DNA of 33,167 nucleotides from Chloroflexota bacterium. GTDB lineage: Bacteria; Chloroflexota; Anaerolineae; Anaerolineales; Villigracilaceae. The translations under genes and the position numbers were made by a program. Location of the stretch: assembly GCA_024434165.1 (NCBI GenBank), contig QMIW01000047.1:1-33167 (forward strand), read 5' to 3'. The notes beneath the pieces were generated by a model. The model was not told the DNA's origin, made no database searches, and was given only the letters and a program-made list of their open reading frames with translations. The stretch's first letter is position 1, and every line of letters starts with the position of its first letter. Shown in pieces: positions 7,011-15,039 of this stretch.

Positions 7011-7604
7011 TTAAGGCTGTTGGTGGAACATCCTGAATAATTCCGCGCCGGTCCTGCCTTGGGCTTCGGTCAGGTATTGCTGAATGGGCACGCGCACGAT
7101 AAGGCGTTCGTTTTCGCTTCTTTCAAACAGAAACTCTACAAAGCCGTAATTCGGACCCGGAATCTGCTCGCGCGGGATTTGCGTCACAACCCGCATCACC
7201 TCTGAAATCCAGACGCCGAACGCTTCCTCGTTCGTCAGGTCATTTACCGGCAGGCGGACGTAGAAATCCGTCTGCATGACGCCAAAAACGGAGGACCCAT
7301 CCGCGGCGATGCAGTCTTCGCCGAATTGAGTGGCATGGGCGCCGGCATCCGCGTTCAATTCTTTGACCGCGGCATCGAACATCCCAGTCAGTTCGGGCGC
7401 GTCGTGATATGCCCATGTGTAGGCGCAGTTTGGGACGCTGGATTGCGGCGTCTCTGTTTCGGTGGGCGGGGTGGTGACCGTCACCGTGATGGTGGGCGCG
7501 GTCCCGGCGGCTTCATCCGGCGGCGCGGAGACGTTCTGCAAAGCGACAAGCGCCGCAGCTGCCGTGAGTAAAACCCCGGCAGCCCATTTTGCAGAGCGTT
7601 TCAT
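7011..7604 (-). CDS. Exported protein of unknown function with Thr/Pro linker
   Basis: 197 aa. The N-terminus has two Lys/Arg residues and a hydrophobic stretch (AAGVLLTAAAALVAL), acting as a signal peptide or membrane anchor. A low-complexity linker rich in Thr/Pro/Val follows (residues ~35-58, TITVTVTTPPTETETP). A compact alpha/beta domain of about 140 residues then carries two cysteines (in PNCAYTW and EDCIAAD) that could form a disulfide outside the cell. I do not recognise the domain. The start is supported by GGAGA 8 nt upstream. It follows the M20 amidohydrolase gene by about 120 nt on the same strand and shares its terminator, so co-transcription is possible. Confidence 0.65.
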   Translation of the reverse strand: MKRSAKWAAGVLLTAAAALVALQNVSAPPDEAAGTAPTITVTVTTPPTETETPQSSVPNCAYTWAYHDAPELTGMFDAAVKELNADAGAHATQFGEDCIAADGSSVFGVMQTDFYVRLPVNDLTNEEAFGVWISEVMRVVTQIPREQIPGPNYGFVEFLFERSENERLIVRVPIQQYLTEAQGRTGAELFRMFHQQP

Positions 7605-7724
7605 CGGCTTGTCTCCGCCATCGCGGCAAGCGAGGGTGCATTCTCAGCGGGGGCAGAGGCTTGGGTGCAGGCAGGCAGCCCCAACGTCGAAGAAAGAGGC
7701 GGAACGATCAACTTTCGCATGGGG

Positions 7725-8918
7725 CTATTCTTTCAGCAAATCCGCCGCCGCGCCTGCCATCAAAGCGACGCCGGCGATCAGCGCCCGTTCGTCGAAATCG
7801 AATTTCGGATGATGGTGGTTGTAGTTGAGGTTCTTTTCTGCGTTGGCAGAGCCGATGAAGAAATAACAGCCGTCGGCTTTTTCCTGCATGTAGCCCATAT
7901 CCTCCGCGCCCATGGTGAGGTATTGGCTGCTGGCGATTTCTGTGTCGGGGAAGAGCGCCTGCGCCGATTGCAAGACGCTTGCGGCGACATCTTCGTTGTT
8001 GATGACGGGAGCCGTAACCTGCTTGATGGTGATCTCCGCTTCGCAGCCCATTGCCTGGGCGGTGCCGCGCACAATGCTCTCGAAGCGTTCATGCACCAGT
8101 TTGCGAACCTGCGGGTCGAAGGTGCGGATGGTGCCGTTGAGTTCGGCGGTCTGCGGGATGATGTTGAATGCCGTGCCCGAATGGACGGAGGTGACGCTGA
8201 CCACGGCGGGTTTGAGCGGTTCGATGTTGCGCGAGACGATGGTCTGCAATGCTGTGACGATCTGCGCGGCGCACACGACCGGGTCAATGGTGGTATCCGG
8301 CGACGCGCCGTGACCGCCCTTGCCGGTGAGTTTGACGATGAACAAATCCGCGCCCGCCATGACGGGACCCCCGGCAACGTGCAGCCAGCCGAGCGGCTTG
8401 TCGTTCCACAGGTGCAGGGAGAGGGTCTTTTCCACTTTGGGATTTTCCAGCACGCCGTCGCGCATCATCATCAGCGCGCCGCCGATCTCCTCGCCGTTGG
8501 TGCCTTCTTCGGAGGGCTGGAAGCAGAACTTGATGCTGCCTTTCAGTTCGTGCCTGTGTTCGTTCAATATCTTCGCCACCGTGAGCCCAATGGCGGTGTG
8601 ACCGTCATGACCGCAGGCGTGCATCACGCCGGGATTTTGCGAGGCGTACTCCGCGCCGGTATCTTCGGTGATGGGCAGGGCGTCCATGTCGAAGCGCAGC
8701 AAAATGGTGGGACCCGGCTTCGCGCCTTCCAGAAAACCGACCACGCCGGTCTTGCCGACACCCTTGGTCACTTCGATGCCGAGGCTTTCGAGTTCCTTCG
8801 CCACAATGCCGCCCGTGCGGATTTCGTTGAAACCGAGTTCGGGGTGCATGTGAAAATCGCGCCGCATGGCTTGGGTGTAGGGAAAGAGTTCCTGGGCTTT
8901 TTCGAGAAAGTTGGACAT
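7725..8918 (-). CDS. M20-family amidohydrolase (N-acyl amino acid / hippurate hydrolase type)
   Basis: 397 aa. Zinc-dependent amidohydrolase that releases amino acids from N-acyl conjugates. The metal-binding segments are FHMHPELGF (22-30), FDMDALPI (76-83), MHACGHDGH (99-107) and QPSEEG (about 138-143), with a late GAEDMGYM and HHHPKFDF. This is the standard order for the hippurate hydrolase/IAA-amino acid hydrolase group. The frame is open 28 codons further upstream, but those codons have no family resemblance. ATG 8918 has AAAGG 8 nt before it and gives the normal length. Substrate specificity cannot be read. A second, different M20 enzyme is encoded at 21103. Confidence 0.88.
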   Translation of the reverse strand: MSNFLEKAQELFPYTQAMRRDFHMHPELGFNEIRTGGIVAKELESLGIEVTKGVGKTGVVGFLEGAKPGPTILLRFDMDALPITEDTGAEYASQNPGVMHACGHDGHTAIGLTVAKILNEHRHELKGSIKFCFQPSEEGTNGEEIGGALMMMRDGVLENPKVEKTLSLHLWNDKPLGWLHVAGGPVMAGADLFIVKLTGKGGHGASPDTTIDPVVCAAQIVTALQTIVSRNIEPLKPAVVSVTSVHSGTAFNIIPQTAELNGTIRTFDPQVRKLVHERFESIVRGTAQAMGCEAEITIKQVTAPVINNEDVAASVLQSAQALFPDTEIASSQYLTMGAEDMGYMQEKADGCYFFIGSANAEKNLNYNHHHPKFDFDERALIAGVALMAGAAADLLKE

Positions 8919-9037
8919 GGGAAATACCTTTGGTGTGGGAATTTGGGAAGTGAAGAATTGATAAATGGAGAGTTGGGGGATTGCCAGAGTTTTGAATTCC
9001 ACCAGCCATTTTACCCAATGCCAGCCCCGCCGCGAAG

Positions 9038-9109
9038 GGAGGATTCTTGTATGCAGGGGCGGTCCTCCCAGGGAGAGTAAAACACCTTACCGATCCCGAC
9101 GGACCGCCC
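9038..9109. repeat. Nested inverted repeats after the radical SAM operon
   Basis: GGGCGGTCC (9057-9065) pairs perfectly with GGACCGCCC (9101-9109), which directly follows the last stop codon of the minus-strand operon. A second pair, GGGAGGA (9038-9044) and TCCTCCC (9063-9069), overlaps it. There is no T-run. It may be an interspersed palindromic element that also caps the operon mRNA. The rest of 8919-9037 shows nothing recognisable apart from the leader of the M20 gene. Confidence 0.55.
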
Positions 9110-10450
9110 TTACGGTGTGGATGAAATTTCGCCAATCATGTTCCCTGCAAGCCACGCCCCATTGTTGGTCAACTGATAGCCGCCGCCGCTGGATTCGATC
9201 AGGGCATGGGCAAGCCAGCGTTCCAGGAGCGAACTGCCGTCCATTTTCCGCGCGTTCAGTTCGGCGGCAAGGCTGGGCGCGATGCGATTCGATAGAACCG
9301 CAGTGACCAGGGGTTTATTCTTTTGCTCCAGCGGGTTTTCGAACAAACCGCCCTCCAGTCCGGGCAGACCGCCGCCAGTCGAGCGGAGGTAGGCGGCGTA
9401 GCGCGGATGCCGGTAGTGATAATTGCCGAACACACCGTCTGCGATCGTGCCGACGGCGAGCAGGTCTTCACCGCGTATGGGATGGGTGAAGTAGATGTTT
9501 TTATCCCGATCGTTTGCCCAGTGGTTGAATAGATTTTTCCGGCAGCCCAGCGCGGAGAGCATGTTTCCGCCCGCCTGGAAAAGGAAATAATTTGCCAGAT
9601 GACTTCGCTCCAAAAGGTGATGCCTTTTTGCCCACTCACGGTTTTGGGGATAGATCAACAATTCGTAGAGAGAAAACCCGTCTGTGCCGCACTCTGCCAA
9701 TGCCTGAATACCAGCAAGCCAGCCGGTCATGGTTTGCTCTGGAAGCCCGCAAACCAAATCCACGCTGACGACCCATCCCATCACCTTATGCCGTACGATG
9801 CACTCCAGCGCCTCCGCCGGGCTTTGCCGCCTGCCGATCGCTGCCCGCGTCACCGCTTCAAGGCTTTGAACGCCGACATGCAGCCGCCGGAAGCCCAGAT
9901 CGTGCAGGCAGGCAGTCATGGACGGTGTGAGCGACTGCACCGTGGATTCGAGCGCCCATTCGGTTTCGTTCGTGATATTGAAAGCGTTTCTGATGCAAGC
10001 CGCCAGCCGTTCCAGTGATTTTGTGTCGAGAAAAGTTGGTGTGCCTCCGCCCAGATGCACCGATGTGACGGGTCTTTCGGTCAGCCCTCCCTGCGCGCTC
10101 CATAAACGCAGTTCCTTGCAAATCCTTTCCGCATAGTCCTTCACCCGGCTATCGGTGTGGTTTCCCAGTTTGAACGAATAACTGTCGCAGAAGCCGCATT
10201 TGCTCGTGCAAAACGGGATGTGAATGTAGATGCACATGGGCTGATCGGACCGGCTGTCTGCTGCCGCCTGCCGCGCCGCCTTCCAGGCATCAAGTCCGTT
10301 ATGTTCGTAAGGACGCTTCGCCCAGACCGGCAGCGGAAGTTGCCATCGTTCAATGTCATAGACGGGGGCAAGGGACGTCCACTCTTTGCGGATCTTGTCC
10401 GCGTGGATGGCTTCGGGGAGATGAGAGAAGAAATCGTCGAACGGGTTCAT
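9110..10450 (-). CDS. HemN/HemW-like radical SAM enzyme (possible class C methyltransferase-like)
   Basis: 446 aa. After an N-terminal extension of about 70 residues comes the HemN-type cluster motif IYIHIPFCTSKCGFCDSY, with Cys 81, 85 and 88 and the Tyr before the first Cys typical of coproporphyrinogen oxidase-like proteins. LGGGTPTFL near 135 (SAM contact) and HVGVQSLE follow, and the C-terminal ~110 residues look like the HemN_C region. Relatives include HemW (haem chaperone), ChuW/HutW and class C radical SAM methyltransferases of natural-product pathways. It is the last gene of an operon full of peptide-maturation-type radical SAM genes and its ATG overlaps the upstream stop (ATGA), so a tailoring role fits better than haem synthesis. 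That is inference. ATG 10450 was chosen over an upstream in-frame ATG for this coupling. Confidence 0.78.
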   Translation of the reverse strand: MNPFDDFFSHLPEAIHADKIRKEWTSLAPVYDIERWQLPLPVWAKRPYEHNGLDAWKAARQAAADSRSDQPMCIYIHIPFCTSKCGFCDSYSFKLGNHTDSRVKDYAERICKELRLWSAQGGLTERPVTSVHLGGGTPTFLDTKSLERLAACIRNAFNITNETEWALESTVQSLTPSMTACLHDLGFRRLHVGVQSLEAVTRAAIGRRQSPAEALECIVRHKVMGWVVSVDLVCGLPEQTMTGWLAGIQALAECGTDGFSLYELLIYPQNREWAKRHHLLERSHLANYFLFQAGGNMLSALGCRKNLFNHWANDRDKNIYFTHPIRGEDLLAVGTIADGVFGNYHYRHPRYAAYLRSTGGGLPGLEGGLFENPLEQKNKPLVTAVLSNRIAPSLAAELNARKMDGSSLLERWLAHALIESSGGGYQLTNNGAWLAGNMIGEISSTP

Positions 10451-11794
10451 AGGCGGTGCAGCCAAACCTCGCTGTTTTTCTTCTGGGAAGCCCGTTCGAG
10501 CAGCAGCCCCTCTGCGATTTGCAGATTGACCAGGCATCGAAAACTTCCCTTTGGCGAGCCGCCCGTCAACGCGCAATGATCCGGGCAGGCGCGGTTACAG
10601 TGGAAGCGATTGAAGCAGGCAGCGCAGGAAACCGGCATGACGGCGAGCCGCTCCTGCAAAAAACGAATGTATTCGGAATCCAGTTGAAATACATTTCGAG
10701 AGTGATCGCCTTTTCCGACGATGAATCCGCTTTGACGCGCCTGGCTCTCGTCGCACGCTTCATAACAGACGGCGGCGCAGCCGCCCGGTATCAATTGCAG
10801 GACGGAGCGGTGAATTTGACAGTACGAATCGTGCAGTTCGTTCAGCCTCACGCCAGACGTTTGCCAGGGAATATGATACGACCGGCATACCTGCCGCGCC
10901 CTGAAAAATTCTTCGACAAACTCATTTGCGTCGTCCGGTTGAAAGCGGTACCCCTGATTTCCGTTTCCCCGGTACACCGGTTCAACGTCTATCTCCTGCG
11001 GCTGGATTTCTTCGCACAAATACTGCGCGATCTCCGTCTGGCGGCGCAGCGCGGCTGGCGTAACCGTGACGCGCACATGCAGGGGCTTCCCGCTCTGGCG
11101 GACCATCCGCGCCGTTCGCTCGACGAACATGGAACTGGATCGTCCATTGCGAAGGGGGCGCTGAATGGATTGAATCTCCTCCGGTCCATCGCACGACAGC
11201 CCGATCAAATCAAAGTGCTCTGCCAGCCATCCCGCCCTGCGTTCCGACATCACCCCATTGGTGGCGATATATTTGAAGAGACTCACCCCAAGGTTGGCTG
11301 CCGCGGCTTCGACGATTTCCAGCGCCTGCGACACCCACGCCAAATCGAGAGCCGGTTCCCCGCCTCCGTGAAAGACGACCGTCATCGGCTGGTTTTGAAG
11401 GAGGCAATTCCTTGCCGCCGTCTGCGCCGCGGCGCAGACGGCGTTCAACGATAACGATTCCTTTTGCCAGGCTGCACCGGTTGTGCGGATACAACGTGAG
11501 CCTCATCGGCATGAACGGTTTCGAGAGATGCGCTTCCCATGCCTGTTCCACTGCCGACGCTGTCTGCACGAGGGTTTGAGCCGCTTCGGTCAGTGTCACC
11601 CCGCTGCCGCCGGGAAGGAAGCGCGGTTTGCGTCCATGTTCGGATGCCAGCGCCAAATGCCTGTCCATCTCATCGGCTGAATCGGATGGGACTCCCGCCA
11701 GGCAGCCCGGGGTGTAATAGAGCGTTTGCCCATCGAGGGAAGCCTTGAAAATGGGCAGCGATGAATTGGGCAGGGGCGCAAATTTCGAATCCAG
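10447..11794 (-). pseudogene. Broken radical SAM/SPASM enzyme: start codon lost, cluster motif deleted, frameshift
   Basis: The N-terminal part (11794 to about 11465) reads as a normal relative of the SPASM enzyme at 12262: DGQTLYYTPGCLAGV, then RLTLYPHNRCSLA. The first codon in frame after the upstream stop and a GGAAGGG ribosome site is CTG; the next ATG is 42 codons in. Right after RCSLA, where the second and third cysteines of CX3CX2C should follow, the coding match jumps frame and continues as KESLSLNAVCAAAQTAARN, then VVFHGGGEPALDL and an intact SPASM tail (CAACFNRFHCNRACPDHC). Aligned by eye to the neighbour, about 35-40 nt carrying the remaining cluster cysteines are missing at about 11461-11470. 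The downstream 333-codon frame has only a TTG start at 11448. As written it cannot bind the usual 4Fe-4S cluster. Confidence 0.75.
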
Positions 11795-11803
11795 ATGCCC
11801 TTC

Positions 11804-12265
11804 CTATTTTGGGAGCAAAGGCTCGCAGATCAGGCAAAGGACCAGCCAGAGAAACAGACCGCGAACGTAATCGAAGCTGTGTTCAAAACTCCAGTGGTTT
11901 TCCTCCGCCATCGAATTGGCAATTTCACGCAGGGAATTGAAGCCGTTCATTTGATTGAAGGCATGCAGGGCGGGCGAGTTGGTGCCGAACAAACGCAGCG
12001 GTTTCTCGAACGATTTCGGCTGTCCGTACACCTGCCCATCCTTCACGCTGACCTTCACCCCCGGGTTGATTTTCGGAATGACGCCGCCGAGTTTCTCGTC
12101 GTCCCACGTTCCCAGTTCGTCCAACCCGTGTGCGGGAGCGTCTGCGCAGCAGGCATGGAGGTTATCCAGCAGGCTTGGGAGAAATTGCCGGCGGGTGATG
12201 CGAAACGCCAGCCAGCCGCGCGGGAAGGCTTCGAATGCAAAGGGGTCGGTTTTCGCTTCACTCAT
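11804..12265 (-). CDS. PqqD/RRE-like protein of the radical SAM operon
   Basis: 153 aa, starting at an ATG that overlaps the stop of the radical SAM gene before it (ATGA). The C-terminal ~60 residues (SPALHAFNQMNGFNSLREIA, then a final hydrophobic helix) match the PqqD pattern of an aliphatic helix, an NG turn, a S/T-leading helix (normally TVEEIA) and a last helix. PqqD-like domains (RiPP recognition elements) hand precursor peptides to radical SAM enzymes. The N-terminal ~70 residues are unfamiliar: WLAFRITRRQFLPSLLDNL, then CC and a KINPGVKVSVKDGQVYG strand pair. A much longer in-frame ORF extends upstream, but it lies inside the neighbouring gene. Assignment to PqqD is by pattern only. 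Confidence 0.55.
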   Translation of the reverse strand: MSEAKTDPFAFEAFPRGWLAFRITRRQFLPSLLDNLHACCADAPAHGLDELGTWDDEKLGGVIPKINPGVKVSVKDGQVYGQPKSFEKPLRLFGTNSPALHAFNQMNGFNSLREIANSMAEENHWSFEHSFDYVRGLFLWLVLCLICEPLLPK

Positions 12266-13626
12266 GGATGCGCCCCCGGATGGAACTCCTGAATCGTGCC
12301 GCTGTGTGCGCCTGCGCGGGTGAATCCGCACACGCCGCTGCCCTCCGCAATTTTTTTCAGGATGAGCGCCTCGGTCAACTTGCGGTTGATCTGGCAGCGT
12401 TCGCCGCGCTTTGCGGGGTCGTCGCTTTCGGAAGAAAAACTGCGGATGTAACAATCTCCCGCGCACGACCAGTAACAGAAGCAGTCCCTGCACGCCTCCC
12501 GCCTCGCCCCGAGCAGGGTATGCAGCCGGCGCCTTGCTCTCTCGTCCAGATGGATGCGCCCGTCTTTTAAATACCCGATGGTGGAAACATCGTTCATCGC
12601 ATGACTTTGCCCAGCCAGTTCATAGCAGGCAACCAGTTGACCGAGGGGGTTGATAATCAACGCCTGGAAAGGCGCGGTGCAAAAAGTATCCAGAAGCAAG
12701 CCGATCCGCGCGCCGGAATATTCCAAACGCCTCCCTGCCTTTGCGGCGATCTCCTCCGCTTCGAGAAAGGCATCCACGAACGCCTGCCCTTCGCCGGGGA
12801 GCGCATCCCCATGTGTGCCGCGTTGGATGTGGAAGGTTGGCTCCACGTGGAAACTTTTGCAGCCCGTCTCCCGGCAAAGGAACTCGATTTCCTTCGGAAA
12901 GCCCTCCCAGGGTGCCGCTGCCGTCAGGCGGATCGAATACTCAAAACCGCGCCGGTCCATCTCGTTGAGGTTCCGCCAGACAGCCTCAAAGGATTCCTTC
13001 CCTGAGGCAAACGGGCGGCGCTCGTTCTGCGTTTCAGGGCGTCCATCCATCGAAAGACTCACGCCGTCGAGGTTGGAGACGATCCATTCGCATTGGCGCT
13101 TCGACCATACGCCGTTCGATGTCAGCGTGATTCTGGCGGGTAACGGTTTCTGCCGCGCATGGGCGGTGCAGGTCTGCACGGTCTGCCATGCCAGCGACGG
13201 TTCCCCTCCTCCATGAAACGACACTTCAAAGGCGCGCGCTTTCTGCTCCTGTGCGTTTGCGCAGACCAGGTCAATGGCTTGTTTGCCCAGTTCTTCCGGC
13301 AGGTCCATCCCCGGCATGGAGCCCGCCGCGGCGTAACAATAGACACACCGCAGTTGACAGCGATTCGTCATGAGGAGCACAGCCAGAATGGGGCGGAACA
13401 GCCTGCCCGTCTGGGGTGGAGGCGATGGGTCGGCGCGGAGGAATCCGACCGAGGATAGAAACCGCATCGCCTCGCCCTCGACGTTGAGCGGGGCGCTGGT
13501 TCCCCCAGCCGTCACCCGCTGACAGAGTTCCGCCATTGCCGCATTCCCCACAAAAGCCAGCCCCAACAGCGGGCGGTAGATCAGGACTTGCCCGGTTCCA
13601 TCCAGGCGGTGTGTGTAGAGCTGCAT
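12262..13626 (-). CDS. Radical SAM/SPASM peptide-maturase-like enzyme
   Basis: 454 aa. An N-terminal ~80-residue domain with DGTGQVLIYRPLLGLAFVGN is shared by the two other SPASM genes of the operon and may be a recognition domain. The cluster motif is TNRCQLRCVYCYAAAG (Cys 90, 94, 97), followed by VSFHGGGEPSLAW (~135-147, SAM contact), TLTSNG, and VSLSMDGRPETQNERRP. The SPASM region with auxiliary-cluster cysteines spans about 330-430 (CTAPFQALIINPLGQLVACYE, then CRDCFCYWSCAGDC and a final CQINRKL). Family members install thioether, C-C or other crosslinks in peptides or activate enzymes. It starts 3 nt after the stop of the Cys-tailed WD40 lipoprotein gene, which makes that protein the natural candidate substrate. 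Confidence 0.85.
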   Translation of the reverse strand: MQLYTHRLDGTGQVLIYRPLLGLAFVGNAAMAELCQRVTAGGTSAPLNVEGEAMRFLSSVGFLRADPSPPPQTGRLFRPILAVLLMTNRCQLRCVYCYAAAGSMPGMDLPEELGKQAIDLVCANAQEQKARAFEVSFHGGGEPSLAWQTVQTCTAHARQKPLPARITLTSNGVWSKRQCEWIVSNLDGVSLSMDGRPETQNERRPFASGKESFEAVWRNLNEMDRRGFEYSIRLTAAAPWEGFPKEIEFLCRETGCKSFHVEPTFHIQRGTHGDALPGEGQAFVDAFLEAEEIAAKAGRRLEYSGARIGLLLDTFCTAPFQALIINPLGQLVACYELAGQSHAMNDVSTIGYLKDGRIHLDERARRRLHTLLGARREACRDCFCYWSCAGDCYIRSFSSESDDPAKRGERCQINRKLTEALILKKIAEGSGVCGFTRAGAHSGTIQEFHPGAHP

Positions 13627-13629
13627 GAG

Positions 13630-15018
13630 TCAGTTTGGATACCAATAATGGTAGACAGGCGCGCTGTATCCGACACAGGAGCAGGGGTTGTAGCTGACAC
13701 AGGCGCAGCCCGAGCCTGCCACGCAATTGCAGACGCACACCGCGCCCGGCGGAATCGGCGCGCCGCAGGGCAGGGTGTATGTGATCGTCCGCCCTTCCAC
13801 TTCCACGGAGACCTCGATTCCCTCCACGGCGGGCAGGCTCACCTTCAAGTCGAACAGGCAGCTGAACTCCTCCATGTCCGGGAAGGTCCACAGTTTGATG
13901 ATGCCTTCGATATCTCCGGTAGCCATCAGGTTGCTGTACGGACTGACCGCGAAGACCGAAGCGCCCGTAGTCATGGACCGGCTTGGGTTAAGCTCGGGAA
14001 ACGGCCAAACGGTGATTTCCCCGTATTCGTTTAGCGCGATGAATTTGCCGTCTGAACTGAAGACCAGCGGGGACGATGGATATTTGCCCAGGTCGCCGAT
14101 CACCTCGCCATCCGGCAGGGAGCGGAGCGTGGCGGCGTAGAATTCATCGCCGGTTGCAAGCGTCTTCCCATCCGGGCTGACGGCGACGAACTTGGCGAAC
14201 TCTTCGATGGTCGTGATCAACTCGCCGTCCGGCAGGGACCAAACCTGAACCTGGGCGCCATCGGACGAAGCCAGCGTTTTGCCGTCGGCGCTGATCGCCA
14301 GGAAGAGCGCCGTTCCATCCAGATTCTTGATCAGTTCTCCATCCGGCAGCGACCACAACTGAATGCGCCCATTATCCGCCGCCGACACCAGCATACTGCC
14401 GTCCTTCGTGATCGCCAGCATGGTGGCGAACTCGCTGAGGGTTTTGATCAACTTTCCGTCCGCTGCGGAGAGGAAGCGGATGGTATTGGATGCGCCAGCC
14501 GCAACAACATAGGTGCCGTCGGGGCTGAGCGCCGCCGCCGTTGTGCCGGTTGTGATGGAATTCAGCAAAGCGGCGTTCGGCATGGACCAGATTTTCAACT
14601 TCCCTTCCAGTTCGCTGATCGAAATCAGCGTAAGGCCGTCGGAGCCGATTTGCATCATGGAAACCTGTTCCTTGTGCGCCTTGGCTCCCGCCTGGCATTC
14701 TCCCGGCAGGAAGGTTGGGGTGGGCGTGGGCGTGTTTGTGGGGGAGGGTGTAATGGTGGGCGTCTTCGTCGGAGTGCGGGTGGGGGTGTTGGTGGGCGTG
14801 CGTGTGGGCGTGCGCGTACTGGTTGGCGTATCGGTTGGCGGAGGCGCGAGCGGGTTCGAGCAGCCTGCCAGCGCCGAGCCTGCCGCGAGCATCCCCGCCG
14901 CTTTGAGGAAATCGCGGCGGGTCAATTTCAACCTGCCATCCTCCTTCCGCACGGCGTAGACTTCCGGTTCTTCCTGTTGCTGGTTTGAGTTTGTATCTGA
15001 GTGGTCCTGGGTGGTCAT
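13630..15018 (-). CDS. Tat-exported WD40 lipoprotein with octad Cys-rich C-terminal tail (candidate maturation substrate)
   Basis: 462 aa. The N-terminus has a twin-arginine motif (TRRDFLKAAG, R34-R35) and lipobox LAGC (Cys 53). A Thr/Pro stalk runs over about 58-105, made of repeated TPT units. A beta-propeller of WD40-like blades spans about 112-400, with repeated SPDGK/SADGK and SLPDGELI units. The C-terminus is extraordinary: eight Cys between 418 and 448, including three successive octads CNCVAGSG, CACVSYNP and CSCVGYSA, and the protein ends PVYHYWYPN. AAGGA lies 8 nt before the ATG. It sits in the middle of an operon of radical SAM and PqqD-like genes. I infer that the tail is enzymatically modified before or after export. 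Alternatives are metal binding by the CxC motifs or a disulfide-rich knot. Confidence 0.85.
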   Translation of the reverse strand: MTTQDHSDTNSNQQQEEPEVYAVRKEDGRLKLTRRDFLKAAGMLAAGSALAGCSNPLAPPPTDTPTSTRTPTRTPTNTPTRTPTKTPTITPSPTNTPTPTPTFLPGECQAGAKAHKEQVSMMQIGSDGLTLISISELEGKLKIWSMPNAALLNSITTGTTAAALSPDGTYVVAAGASNTIRFLSAADGKLIKTLSEFATMLAITKDGSMLVSAADNGRIQLWSLPDGELIKNLDGTALFLAISADGKTLASSDGAQVQVWSLPDGELITTIEEFAKFVAVSPDGKTLATGDEFYAATLRSLPDGEVIGDLGKYPSSPLVFSSDGKFIALNEYGEITVWPFPELNPSRSMTTGASVFAVSPYSNLMATGDIEGIIKLWTFPDMEEFSCLFDLKVSLPAVEGIEVSVEVEGRTITYTLPCGAPIPPGAVCVCNCVAGSGCACVSYNPCSCVGYSAPVYHYWYPN

Positions 15019-15039
15019 GGAATTTTCCTTTCTCTTCTC

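Noticed and set aside
7665-9080. 471-codon open frame on the plus strand
   Set aside because: Antisense to the M20 amidohydrolase; low-complexity, no family resemblance, and no ribosome site. It is open because of GC-rich codon use on the other strand.
11210-11668. A separate small gene starting at ATG 11668
   Set aside because: Its first half is the N-terminal part of the broken radical SAM enzyme; beyond RCSLA the frame is meaningless because of the deletion.
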